The notes: generated by a model not told the origin, from the sequence alone. Counted from the stretch's first letter, positions 17,870 to 26,363 are shown. The stretch: DNA of 64,000 nt from Desulforhabdus sp. TSK (GCF_022836495.1 NZ_BQXM01000005.1:110417-174416); one strand, 5' to 3'. Made by a program: numbers and translations.

Positions 17870-18931
17870 TCATGCGCTTTCCGCGACCAGCGGTGCGGCT
17901 GCCGCACGGCTGCCCTGCCACATGCTGCCCAGAATGATGATGGCCCCTGTCGCAAGAGCGAGACACATAATGATGAAACTGGCCGAATCGAGGTAAGAAA
18001 TGATCCGGGAATCCATTGTTATCAATCCAAGCTTGGTGAGGTATTTGGGGATGGCCAGGATTCGGCTGACGGCCACGATGAGCATGATGGTTGCCATGAC
18101 GAGCTTGATCATGTGCTCTTTAACATAAGTGGTTCCGATAGCACCCAGTTGGACTCCGAGCAAGGACCCGGCCAGAATGATCAGGGTCAGACGGATGTCG
18201 ACCATGCCGTGCATGGCCCAATTGATGGAGCCTCCAAGGCCCATGGCGAAAGCGACTACCAGTTCAGTGGCTGAAGCAACGATGCTGGAAGCACCCAGAA
18301 CATAAATCATGCCGGGTACGCCTATGAATCCGCCCACAGCGATGGTGGCGGCGAGCATTCCCGTTGCGAAGCCGATGGGGATGGTGAACCAGAGGGAAAT
18401 TTTGAGGTTGGCTTTCTTGAAGTGAATCATGGGGGGGAGGTGGATGGATTGGAGCTTCCTGGCCACAGAAGCTACTTTGGGCTCCTCTCCCGATTTCGAA
18501 AGGGCAAGCGCGTCACGCAGCACATAACCTCCCACGATGGCGAGCACCGCGACAAAAGAGACACTCACATACAAATTGGATCCTGCTTCCCCCCAGGTTT
18601 CCAAAATGAGATTTTGGATCTTGATGCCGATCTGGACCCCAATGCCCGCAGATGCCGCAATGATAAGGCCGAGCTTGATGTCCACCTGGCCGTACTTGAA
18701 ACGCTTGTATGCTCCCACCATCGCTTTGGGGAATTTGTGGCACATATTGCTTGCAACAGCCACCGTCCCGGCGACACCCATGCTCATCATGGCGGGGGTT
18801 AGAACGAAGGCGCCCCCTGAGCCGATGAATCCGCTCACCAACCCTCCGACAAACCCCACGAGGAAGAGGAATGTGATGTTTAAGGCGTTCAAGTCAATGA
18901 ATTGAATGGCGTCCTGACCCAAGTTATGCAT
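17870..18931 (-). CDS. TauE/SafE family membrane permease (second paralogue)
   Basis: 353 residues and about eight to nine hydrophobic helices, with the first family signature in GLVSGFIGSGGAFVLTPAM and the second in GMLAATIAVGGFIGVPGMI. It is longer than the permease at 12147, with a soluble loop (about residues 155-190) between the halves. The ATG has AAAGGAG five to eight bases upstream. It sits between the stress/membrane fusion gene (85-base gap) and the cytidylate-kinase-like gene (68-base gap). The family exports sulfite-type or organosulfur anions; the substrate here is unknown. Confidence 0.85.
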   Translation of the reverse strand: MHNLGQDAIQFIDLNALNITFLFLVGFVGGLVSGFIGSGGAFVLTPAMMSMGVAGTVAVASNMCHKFPKAMVGAYKRFKYGQVDIKLGLIIAASAGIGVQIGIKIQNLILETWGEAGSNLYVSVSFVAVLAIVGGYVLRDALALSKSGEEPKVASVARKLQSIHLPPMIHFKKANLKISLWFTIPIGFATGMLAATIAVGGFIGVPGMIYVLGASSIVASATELVVAFAMGLGGSINWAMHGMVDIRLTLIILAGSLLGVQLGAIGTTYVKEHMIKLVMATIMLIVAVSRILAIPKYLTKLGLITMDSRIISYLDSASFIIMCLALATGAIIILGSMWQGSRAAAAPLVAESA

Positions 18932-19016
18932 CTCTGACTCCTTTTACTTTATGATTTCTAAATGTTAAATGAGACCAATGGTTTCAATCCTGCGCACGAT
19001 CTGCTCCGGGAAAGCA

Positions 19017-19829
19017 TTACAACCTGTGGAATGGGTTGACGTATGCATAGACCCGGGGTCTTTTGGTGGCCTGTTTTTTCTTCTGAAGGGTTGCCTTGTC
19101 CGTCTTGTGCAGACTGTGCCTGTCCCTCGCCTGGATTCCAAGCAGAGACCATAAGTTGCTTGCAAAGGCCCCGTGGATGAATGAAAAGGCCAGGACTGTC
19201 GTAACCGGCAGAGCGGCATGCCACCCACCCTGAGTGAACAGGTGCATTACGACGTCGGCCTTGGCGAATACAGCAGCGTACATAGCAACCGTCAGCGCTC
19301 CAAAACCCGCCGTCTTGAGCGCCAGATTCTTTCTGCCTACATTCGATACACTAGCCATGGTCTTTTCTCCTTTTGGGTTAAAATGGTTGGACATTAAACT
19401 GAATACTGGGATCGAAACATCTCCGACGATTTCAGTGCGGTCTGCATCTGAATCCGTAACCACAAACTCAATGCGCTTCACCTTTTGGCTCACTTCTTCG
19501 ATCGCTGAAAGAATGTCCCCAAACTTGATCGCATGCTCGCATTCGATGGCGGTTTGGGCGGCTCTCGATTGGAATGTTCTGCCTCCGACGAGCGCCTGTT
19601 TGACAAAGGCTTCACGTCGCTTTCGCTCCTCCTGCGAGTCTAAATTTCCCCGCAATGAAGCGGCGACATTGAGGGCGATGATGTCGAAGTCGAGGCGCTC
19701 GGCAAGGAGAACGGCATAGTCCATGACATCCCTGGAGAAGGTTTCCCCTTTTCCCAAGACAAGGATTTTCCGTCGCTCTCTGCCTTCGCGGATTGCGCTG
19801 GCTCCAATTCCTTCGCTTCTTCCCTGCAT
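19017..19829 (-). CDS. Universal stress protein domain fused to a small membrane protein
   Basis: 270 residues from ATG 19829, which has AAGGAGG five bases upstream. Residues 1-157 form a UspA-like domain (RKILVLGKGETFSRDV ... DVSIPVFSLM). Residues 158-270 form a hydrophobic module with two transmembrane helices (about 175-190 and 205-228) and a basic tail rich in Lys. There is no stop between them, yet residue 158 is an ATG (19358) preceded by AAAGGAG with ideal spacing. The membrane part could therefore also be made alone. Either a recent gene fusion or two products from one frame fits. The role is unknown; the operon continues into TauE/SafE. Confidence 0.7.
   Translation of the reverse strand: MQGRSEGIGASAIREGRERRKILVLGKGETFSRDVMDYAVLLAERLDFDIIALNVAASLRGNLDSQEERKRREAFVKQALVGGRTFQSRAAQTAIECEHAIKFGDILSAIEEVSQKVKRIEFVVTDSDADRTEIVGDVSIPVFSLMSNHFNPKGEKTMASVSNVGRKNLALKTAGFGALTVAMYAAVFAKADVVMHLFTQGGWHAALPVTTVLAFSFIHGAFASNLWSLLGIQARDRHSLHKTDKATLQKKKQATKRPRVYAYVNPFHRL
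19351..19372 (-). promoter_or_regulatory. Internal ribosome-binding site and start inside the stress/membrane fusion gene
   Basis: The minus strand reads AAAGGAGAAAAGACCATG, with the ATG at 19358-19356. This is a near-ideal Shine-Dalgarno in frame with the upstream domain and would give a 113-residue membrane protein. Confidence 0.6.
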
Positions 19830-19893
19830 ACTGACCTCCTTCATTCCCTGCGTTTTCGAGGTCTTGAATTTGCAATTTGTTAGCAACGTTTTT

Positions 19894-19909
19894 ATCAAGC
19901 ATTATGCCA
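19894..19909 (-). promoter_or_regulatory. Sigma-54-like promoter for the stress/TauE/kinase-like operon
   Basis: The minus strand reads TGGCATAATGCTTGAT. The -24 element is perfect and the spacing correct, but the -12 reads GA instead of GC. It lies 64 bases before the gene start. Confidence 0.45.
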
Positions 19910-20170
19910 TGAGAGGGATAGGTGGATATCTGTATGAAATTATTGTTTAAAACAATAAGAGCGTCAGTCTGGCTCCTTTTGAAGGGTGTTGCAATACGCA
20001 ATAGCCCGCGTTCGAGTCCGACGGTTTTTACAGAGCTTGTGGTATGGCCGCTCACGCCTTACGGATAAAAATATCCGATATAATTAAGTTTATTGTATTT
20101 CGCTCTCGGCATGTTATTTTGGAGAGGCTGTTGGGAACGGGTTTTTGGGAGTGTTGCAGGGGGAAGGGGC

Positions 20171-20191
20171 CTTGTTGCATAATGCAACAAG
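20171..20191. promoter_or_regulatory. Perfect 10-bp-arm palindrome (candidate operator)
   Basis: CTTGTTGCAT (20171-20180) and ATGCAACAAG (20182-20191) are exact inverted copies around one central A. It lies 64 bases upstream of the lon-receiver gene. Its core TTGC-N5-GCAA recurs at 19989-20001. Such dyads suit the Fis-type helix-turn-helix of NtrC-family activators. Confidence 0.55.
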
Positions 20192-20254
20192 CAGGACCTC
20201 CGAGGTTGGGTTGCTTCACGGGTTGACCCTTTTATTCATGGAAAGGATAAGCTG

Positions 20255-22273
20255 ATGGTCATGTTTTGGAAGTCGGATCATGCGGAGAAAGAAGAGGCAC
20301 AGACGGATACGGATCTGGATGATCTTCGCAAAGGCATCGAAAAGGCGAAGCTTCCGACTCCCGTAAACCTTGTGGCCCAAAAGGAATTGGAACGGCTGGA
20401 GAAAATGGATGCTTCCAGTCCTGATTACACCATCGGACTCAATTACATCGACTATCTGCTCGCTCTTCCCTGGCATGCCTTTACCGATGACAATCTCGAC
20501 CTGAAACGGGCGGAAAACATCCTGGAGTCGCATCACCATGGACTCCAACTCGTCAAGGAGCGCATTGCGGAATATCTTGCCGTACGAACGCTTTCCAGCG
20601 TGGCAGACTTCCAGGTCCTTGTCGTGGATGACGAAGAGATCGCCCGAACCAACCTGGCCTATGTTCTCAAGAAGGACGGGTACCGGGTTCTTACGGCAGC
20701 AAACGGCCTCGAAGCCGTGGAAGTGTTGAAGCAGCATCATTGTGACCTGGTGTTGACAGACTTGAAAATGAAGGAAATGGACGGCATCCAGCTCCTCGAA
20801 TATGCCAGGGAGTTGGAGCCACGACCGGAGATCGTCCTGATTACGGGGTATGCCACCGTGAGCTCGGCGGTGGATGCATTGCAGAAAGGTGCGGCCCACT
20901 ACCTGCCGAAACCCATCGATCTTGAAGAGCTGCGAGCCACCGTGAGAGGCATCCACCAAAAGAAAGTGCACCTCACCATGACCCGCAGTCCGGTCCTGTG
21001 TTTTGCCGGTCCTCCCGGAACCGGAAAGACTTCCGTCGGTTGCTCCATTGCCCAGGCGCTGCAAAGAGAGTTCGTTCGGATTTCACTGGCCGGTCTGCGG
21101 GACGAAGCAGAGCTGCGAGGACACAGGAGGACCTACGTTGGGGCTATGCCGGGACGGATCATCAGTGAAATCAAAAGGGTAGGAGTGAGGAACCCTGTGT
21201 TCATGCTGGATGAAATCGATAAGATCGGGCAGGATTTTCGAGGCGACCCCGCCTCCGTCCTCCTCGAAATTCTTGATCCCGAGCAGAACCAGCGCTTCGT
21301 GGACAATTACCTCGATGTTCCCTTCGATCTCTCGGGGGTCATGTTCATTGCCACGGCCAACGCGGTGGAAAAACTGCCGGAGCCGCTTCTGGACCGCATG
21401 GAAGTCATCCATTTCCCCAGCTACACGGCCAGGGAGAAGAGGATGATCGCGAAGCATTACCTCATCCCCCGCCAGATGCGGGAGCATGCCCTGACGAGTC
21501 GAAAGATAGAATTTACCGAGGGCGCTTTAAACAAGCTGATCGAGAATTATACCCTTGAAGCGGGATTGCGCAACCTGGAGCGGCAGATTGCGACAGTCTG
21601 CCGGAAGCTGGCACGGATTTATGTTCGGGATGAAAAAGACGATCCGGAATTGAAGGTGGATGAATCCCTCCTGGAGAGTCTCCTGGGCCCCCGCAAATTT
21701 ACCCATGAGATCGCCTCGGCCGGGCGGCAGGTGGGAGTGACGACGGGACTCGTCTGGACGGAGTTTGGCGGGGAAATCATTTCCGTGGAGGCTGGAATCA
21801 TGAAAGGCAGCCAGCAGCTCATTTTGACGGGCTCCCTGGGAAGCGTGCTGAGAGAATCGGCCCAAACCGCTCTGAGCTATATCCGCAGCCACGCCGAGGA
21901 CTTTTCCATCGATCCGGATTTTTTTAGCGGGAGCGATATCCACATTCATATTCCGTCGGGAGCGGTGACAAAGGATGGGCCGTCGGCGGGTGTCACCATA
22001 GCCGTTGCCCTCATTTCGCTCCTCACCCGCAAGCCTGCACGGCGCGATGTGGCCCTCACGGGGGAACTGACCCTCAGCGGCAGGATTCTGCCGGTGAGCG
22101 GGATTCGTGACAAACTGCTCGCGGCGCAGAGGGCCGGCGTGAAAGTCGTCGTCCTGCCCAAAGCCAATGCAGTGGATGCGATGAGCCTGGAGCCCGATGT
22201 GACGGACAGTCTCGAAGTGGTTTTTGCGGAGGCTGTTCAGACCCTTCTGGAAGCCGTGCTCGGTCAGAGTTGA
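20255..22273 (+). CDS. Lon-type ATP-dependent protease with an inserted response-regulator receiver
   Basis: 672 residues. Residues about 20-112 are the Lon helical domain (no LAN substrate domain precedes it). Residues about 118-236 are a complete receiver: D125/D126, phospho-acceptor D169 (VLTDLKM), T197 and K219. The AAA+ module follows: Walker A GPPGTGKTS (252-260), Walker B FMLDEID (316-322). The Lon protease domain has catalytic S577 (KDGPSAG) and K620. The receiver sits exactly between LAVRTL and SPVLCFAGPP, which are adjacent in ordinary Lon. Protease activity could thus be switched by phosphorylation from a nearby kinase (14063 or 23645). That control is inference; all catalytic residues are present. 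Confidence 0.93.
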   Translation: MVMFWKSDHAEKEEAQTDTDLDDLRKGIEKAKLPTPVNLVAQKELERLEKMDASSPDYTIGLNYIDYLLALPWHAFTDDNLDLKRAENILESHHHGLQLVKERIAEYLAVRTLSSVADFQVLVVDDEEIARTNLAYVLKKDGYRVLTAANGLEAVEVLKQHHCDLVLTDLKMKEMDGIQLLEYARELEPRPEIVLITGYATVSSAVDALQKGAAHYLPKPIDLEELRATVRGIHQKKVHLTMTRSPVLCFAGPPGTGKTSVGCSIAQALQREFVRISLAGLRDEAELRGHRRTYVGAMPGRIISEIKRVGVRNPVFMLDEIDKIGQDFRGDPASVLLEILDPEQNQRFVDNYLDVPFDLSGVMFIATANAVEKLPEPLLDRMEVIHFPSYTAREKRMIAKHYLIPRQMREHALTSRKIEFTEGALNKLIENYTLEAGLRNLERQIATVCRKLARIYVRDEKDDPELKVDESLLESLLGPRKFTHEIASAGRQVGVTTGLVWTEFGGEIISVEAGIMKGSQQLILTGSLGSVLRESAQTALSYIRSHAEDFSIDPDFFSGSDIHIHIPSGAVTKDGPSAGVTIAVALISLLTRKPARRDVALTGELTLSGRILPVSGIRDKLLAAQRAGVKVVVLPKANAVDAMSLEPDVTDSLEVVFAEAVQTLLEAVLGQS

Positions 22274-22281
22274 CGGGGGAT

Positions 22282-23631
22282 TCAATCCATATGGTAGCGC
22301 TTCAGTTTGCGCCAAAGTGAGACTCGGTCGATTTCGAGAATTTCCGCGGCCTTTGTCTTGTTGTAGTCCACCTGCTCCAGTACCCAGGAGATGTATTGCC
22401 GCTCGTTCTCTTCGAGCGAGAGGAAGTGGTTCTCGGGCTTTCGGACTTGAAGGGCCAATTGACGCAGGTCCGGCGGCAGGTGCTCGACCTCGATCGTCTT
22501 GTCTTGAGCCAGTGTAACGGCCCGTTCCATGATGTTTTCCAGTTCCCGTACGTTGCCCGGAAATTCGTAAGAGAGGAGAATGTCCATCACCTCATCTGAA
22601 ATCGCCTCGATATGCTTCTCCTGGGCCTGGCAAATACGGCGCAGGAAATGGAGGGAGAGAAGAAGAATATCGTCCTTTCGGTCGGCCAGGCGAGGGACTT
22701 GCAAGGTGATGACGTTCAGTCGGTAGTAGAGATCCTGCCGGAATTTACCGAGCTCCACCTCGCGCTTCAAATCCTTGTTTGTCGCTGCCAGGATGCGTAT
22801 ATCGACGGGAATTTCATCTGTGCCGCCCACGCGGATGAACGCTTTTTCCTGCAGCACCCGCAGCAGCTTGACCTGCATGGAGAGAGGCATATCGCCGATT
22901 TCGTCCAGGAATACCGTCCCTCCCTGTGCGGCCTCGAGGAGGCCTTTTTTGATGCCTCGGGCTCCCGTGAAGGCTTCCTTCTCATGGCCGAAAAGCTCAT
23001 TGGCCAGGAGCTCTTCGCTGAATGCGCCGCAGTTGATGGCGAGAAACCGTCGGTCGGTGCGGAGGCTTTGGCTGTGGATGGTCTTGGCGACCAATTCCTT
23101 GCCGGTTCCCGTTTCGCCCAGGATGAGAACGCTGCAGTCAGCCGGTGCGATCTGCTCGATGGTTTTCTTGAGGATTTCCATCTGGGGGCTGTTCCCGATG
23201 AGGAGAGGGGTATCCTGCCGGCACTTGACGCGTTCGCGCAGCTCTCTCACTTCCTGCTTGAGAGACTTTTTTTCCAGGGCCTGGCGTACGATGATTCGAA
23301 CTTCGTCGATTTTGTAGGGCTTGGGAACGTAATAGTAGGCTCCCTGCTGCATGGCCTCGACGGCCGATCCCACCGTGGCGAACCCTGTGACCACGATCAC
23401 TTCAAGATTGGGGTAGAGCTCTTTGGCCCGTTTGAGGACCTGCAGTCCATCGACGGGCTGCATGCGAAGGTCCGTCATCACCAGGTCGAATTCACTCTTT
23501 TCCAGCTCACGGATGGCCGCTGCGCCGTGCTCGACGGAAACCACCGTGTATCCGTCCTTGCGCAGGATGTGCTGTAAATTCTCCCGCGCGATGACTTCAT
23601 CTTCCGCAATCAGGATCTTGGCCCCCTGCAT
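22282..23631 (-). CDS. Sigma-54-dependent response regulator (NtrC family), second
   Basis: 449 residues from ATG 23631, which has AAGGAGG eight bases upstream; a longer frame to 23826 overlaps the kinase gene and is not used. It has a receiver with D54 (VMTDLRM), an AAA+ domain with GETGTGKE, the sigma-54 loop EAFTGA, Walker B GTVFLDEIGD, and a Fis-type helix-turn-helix (AAEILEIDRVSLWRKLKRY). The loop has E-A in place of the usual G-A/S at its first positions but keeps FTGA. Its kinase lies 13 bases upstream. It ends eight bases from the convergent lon-receiver gene. Confidence 0.94.
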   Translation of the reverse strand: MQGAKILIAEDEVIARENLQHILRKDGYTVVSVEHGAAAIRELEKSEFDLVMTDLRMQPVDGLQVLKRAKELYPNLEVIVVTGFATVGSAVEAMQQGAYYYVPKPYKIDEVRIIVRQALEKKSLKQEVRELRERVKCRQDTPLLIGNSPQMEILKKTIEQIAPADCSVLILGETGTGKELVAKTIHSQSLRTDRRFLAINCGAFSEELLANELFGHEKEAFTGARGIKKGLLEAAQGGTVFLDEIGDMPLSMQVKLLRVLQEKAFIRVGGTDEIPVDIRILAATNKDLKREVELGKFRQDLYYRLNVITLQVPRLADRKDDILLLSLHFLRRICQAQEKHIEAISDEVMDILLSYEFPGNVRELENIMERAVTLAQDKTIEVEHLPPDLRQLALQVRKPENHFLSLEENERQYISWVLEQVDYNKTKAAEILEIDRVSLWRKLKRYHMD

Positions 23632-23644
23632 GACGAAATCCTCC

Positions 23645-25090
23645 TTAAGACTGGGGCGTTGGAAGCGGCAGACGCATGGTGAAGCAGGTTCCCTCCCCTT
23701 CGCGGCTGTCCACGGAAATGGACCCGTTGTGCTTTTGAATGATGCCGTAGACAATGGAAAGCCCCAGGCCGGTTCCCGTGCCCACCTCCTTGGTGGTGAA
23801 GAAAGGATCGAAGATGTGACGGACATGCTCCCGGCGAATGCCTCCTCCAGTGTCTTTCACTTGAACGATCGCCATGGGCGCTTCCCCGGTCGTATCGATT
23901 TCGGCACGCAGCAGGATTTGTCCCGGGGGATTTTCAATGGCCTGGATGGCATTCATGATCAGGTTGAGAAAAACCTGCTGCATGTGCTGAAAATCCAGCT
24001 GGAGCACCAGGTTATCCGGAATGTCCGTAAGAATTTCAATTCCGGGGGGAACCTGGCTGGAAATGAGCTTTACGGATCGGTCGACGACCTGGGACAGGGA
24101 AGCGGGCGCCAGACAGAATTCCTTTACCCTGGAAAACTCGAGGAGTCCCCTGACAATGTCTCTTGCCCGCCGGACCTCCTGCTCCACGTTGGTGAGCATC
24201 CTGCGGGCGAAGTCCTTGTCTGCCTCGTCCAGTTCTTCAAGCAGAATCTGGCAGGAGGTGGAGATGTTGTTGAGAGGATTGTTGAGCTGGTGGGCAACTC
24301 CGGAAGAGAGGATGCCGAGGGAAGACAGCTTTTCCGCTTGAACCAGCTGGCTGCGACGCTTTTCAAGTTCTGAAACCATGCGGTTCAAGGCTTCGACCAC
24401 CCTCTGGGTTTCATCCCGCGTATCGAGGACCGGTATGGGGCGAAAATCCCCCTCGGCGATGCGGAGCGTGGTATTTTCGATAATGCGCAGGGGGCGAACA
24501 ATTTTATTGGCGACGACCGAGACGAGAGACAGGCCGAGAAGTAAAATGATTGCCAGGGAGGACAAAAGCTGCGCTTTGAGAGTATTGAGAAGATAGAGAA
24601 TGCGATGGTGCTCGAGGGCTCTCAGTTCCTGAGAGAGATTGACGAGAGTCTTGCCGCTTTCACGCGTCTGTTCCAGCAATCCCCCACCAGGAGGAAGTTT
24701 CTCCTGGCTGCCGGCGACCGTCAATTGATCCAGCAGCTCCTGGTAGGTCCCGAGCTCCGTACGCAGGCGTCCCATGAGAGGGGCTGCTCGAAGATTGCTC
24801 TCCTCGTCCGAGATGCTGTTCAAAACTTCCCGGGCCTGCTCGATATAGTTGTGTGTTTCCTTCAAATCTTCGGGAGATCCGTACAGCAGATAGTTCTTTT
24901 CATAACGTCGAATCTCCAGAATAACGTTTCCCAGATCGTCGGCCACTTCAAGGATATGGTGCTTCACCTCGATGGCCTGCAGGTTGTGGAAGGACATCAT
25001 TCCAATGGAGCCGATGGCAAGGATGCAGAGGGTGAGCGCAACCAGGACCTTCTGTCGTATATTCAGGTACAAAGGAAACGGCCAACGCAT
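23645..25090 (-). CDS. Membrane sensor histidine kinase (HAMP), second
   Basis: 481 residues from ATG 25090, with AAAGGAG five bases upstream. Transmembrane helix 1 is at about residues 14-34, followed by a helical periplasmic sensor with RRYEKNYLLYGSP, transmembrane helix 2 (about 180-203), HAMP, the HisKA box GVAHQLNNPLNN and HATPase motifs DTGGGIR and [11 protein letters not shown]. It shares architecture and the sensor motif with the kinase at 14063, so the pairs look duplicated. The output is the adjacent sigma-54 regulator; cross-talk to the lon-linked receiver is possible. Confidence 0.92.
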   Translation of the reverse strand: MRWPFPLYLNIRQKVLVALTLCILAIGSIGMMSFHNLQAIEVKHHILEVADDLGNVILEIRRYEKNYLLYGSPEDLKETHNYIEQAREVLNSISDEESNLRAAPLMGRLRTELGTYQELLDQLTVAGSQEKLPPGGGLLEQTRESGKTLVNLSQELRALEHHRILYLLNTLKAQLLSSLAIILLLGLSLVSVVANKIVRPLRIIENTTLRIAEGDFRPIPVLDTRDETQRVVEALNRMVSELEKRRSQLVQAEKLSSLGILSSGVAHQLNNPLNNISTSCQILLEELDEADKDFARRMLTNVEQEVRRARDIVRGLLEFSRVKEFCLAPASLSQVVDRSVKLISSQVPPGIEILTDIPDNLVLQLDFQHMQQVFLNLIMNAIQAIENPPGQILLRAEIDTTGEAPMAIVQVKDTGGGIRREHVRHIFDPFFTTKEVGTGTGLGLSIVYGIIQKHNGSISVDSREGEGTCFTMRLPLPTPQS

Positions 25091-25463
25091 GGGAGCTCCT
25101 TTTCGCAATGGCCTTCTGCGAAGCAATGGCGGAACCGCCGAGGACCAAAGTCTCAGGCAAGATGCCAAGTGAAACGCTTTGGAACACCGATTGAATTACC
25201 ACTTGTCCCAATAGAAAACAATAGGGGATGAGTGTCTCGAGGGAGGCAGGTTGAGGGGGGAATCGCACCGTCCAATGGGATGGAAATTTTCGCCAATCTG
25301 CACTCCCGGCAAGATGAATTCGGGTTCACCGCCGGGGGGATGCATTAAGTAAGGATGTCCATTTGAGGTATAACGGTTGGGAATGAAGACATATTTTGTA
25401 TGTCGTCATTCCCGGAAATGAGGAGCATTGGGTTGGGTTACAACACAATCGATTGAAAAGTAG
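25091..25463. other. Intergenic stretch with one long hairpin
   Basis: There is no gene. The main feature is a hairpin at 25379-25413: 15-base arms with one mismatch around TTTTG. It lies just after the 3' end of the stress-protein gene (minus strand), but lacks a T tract on that side. I see no clear promoter. Confidence 0.5.
25379..25413. repeat. 15-bp inverted repeat (hairpin)
   Basis: GGGAATGAAGACATA (25379-25393) is matched by 25399-25413 with a single mismatch; the loop is 5 bases. It may stabilise or end the stress-protein mRNA. Confidence 0.6.
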
Positions 25464-25877
25464 CTATCGAACGATGGTTACGGTGCAGGGGGCGTGCTGT
25501 GCCACCTTCAGGGCGGTGCTGCCCATGATGAGGCGAGTCAATCCTGTCACGCCGGTGCTACCAATAATGATCTGGTCGAAACCGCCTTCCTCTGCCAGTT
25601 TGAGGATATTGTTGCCGGGTATAATACCGTACTCCAGGCGGGTTTCGACTTTCAATTGCTTTTGATCGAACAGGGCCTTGGCCTTCTCCAGAACGCTCTT
25701 GGCTGCCAGCTCAAATCTGATCTGAAGATCGGCCGGCAAGGCCTCGAAATCGCCCGTCGCATAATGGGCTATCGACAACAGGGTAACTTCTGCGCTTTCT
25801 TTTTCGGCCATTTTCACTGCCATCTCTACAGCTTTCATGGACCGATCCGAGCCATCGGTGGGAACCAATACCTTCAT
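25464..25877 (-). CDS. Universal stress protein (UspA family, ATP-binding type)
   Basis: 137 residues, the usual UspA length. The N-terminus MKVLVPTDGSDRS supplies the Asp of the nucleotide site, and the glycine loop GSTGVTGLTRLIMGSTALKV fits G-2x-G-9x-G-(S/T), so ATP binding is expected, unlike the copy at 13235. A strong AAGGAGG site precedes the ATG. It stands alone at the edge of the signalling island. The family acts in stress or energy-limited survival; no specific partner can be read. Confidence 0.9.
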   Translation of the reverse strand: MKVLVPTDGSDRSMKAVEMAVKMAEKESAEVTLLSIAHYATGDFEALPADLQIRFELAAKSVLEKAKALFDQKQLKVETRLEYGIIPGNNILKLAEEGGFDQIIIGSTGVTGLTRLIMGSTALKVAQHAPCTVTIVR

Positions 25878-26363
25878 TTTACCCTCCTTGGTTGAGTAAA
25901 CCTGCAGTCCTGATTTGCCTCTCCAGTTATACCTTCAACGGCTTGTCATTGACTTGGACGCGTTGTCGTTCCGCCATCGTTCTTCCGGGATACAAATCGA
26001 ATTGCGCCGTAGCAATAAAAGCAGCTATAAAAAATGAAAATGTCGATGGTTGTGCCGTGATTCAAGGGATTGTGAATGTGCTCTCAAATTGAATGACTCA
26101 TATATTAAGCTCGACGGAGCGGTTCATCAAGTGGCCGATCCGAATATTTTGCCAATTCGCTTTCGATGGACGATTCCAGAGCAAGGCCGCCAATGGCGTT
26201 GACTTAACCAACTTTCGTCATTCCGGCGAAAGCCGGAATCCAGGCAAATAAAGATTTTTTGGACCCCGGTTTTCACCGGGGTGACGTTAAGTCAACACCA
26301 TTGGGCAAGGCCGCTCAGCGGCACGGCAGAGTCTTTGTCATGCTGTGGATGCTCACTGCCGTC
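25878..26363. other. Intergenic stretch carrying a MITE
   Basis: No gene is supported. Most of the right half is the MITE-like element at 26190-26304 with its target duplications. The left part is AT-rich and should hold the promoter of the stress-protein gene (minus strand); no strong match to a consensus is visible. Confidence 0.55.
26181..26313. mobile_element. MITE-like element with 19-bp inverted ends and 9-bp target duplication
   Basis: The element spans 26190-26304 (115 bp). The left end CCAATGGCGTTGACTTAAC (26190-26208) is matched in inverse by 26286-26304 with one mismatch. The 9-bp GCAAGGCCG flanks it directly at 26181-26189 and 26305-26313. Inside are two hairpins (ATTCCGGC...GCCGGAAT and ACCCCGGT...ACCGGGGT). 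There is no coding capacity. A second copy in opposite orientation lies at 52394-52502. Confidence 0.8.

Larger units (their letters stand above)
19830..20254. other. Divergent regulatory region between the stress operon and lon-receiver gene
   Basis: No gene is seen. It contains the sigma-54-like promoter, two 13-bp TTGC-N5-GCAA dyads (19989-20001 and 20175-20187) and an AT-rich centre with a GGATA/TATCC dyad (about 20061-20074). The layout suits shared control of both divergent units. Confidence 0.5.

Noticed and set aside
22612..23577. 321-codon open frame on the plus strand
   Set aside because: Antisense to the second sigma-54 regulator.
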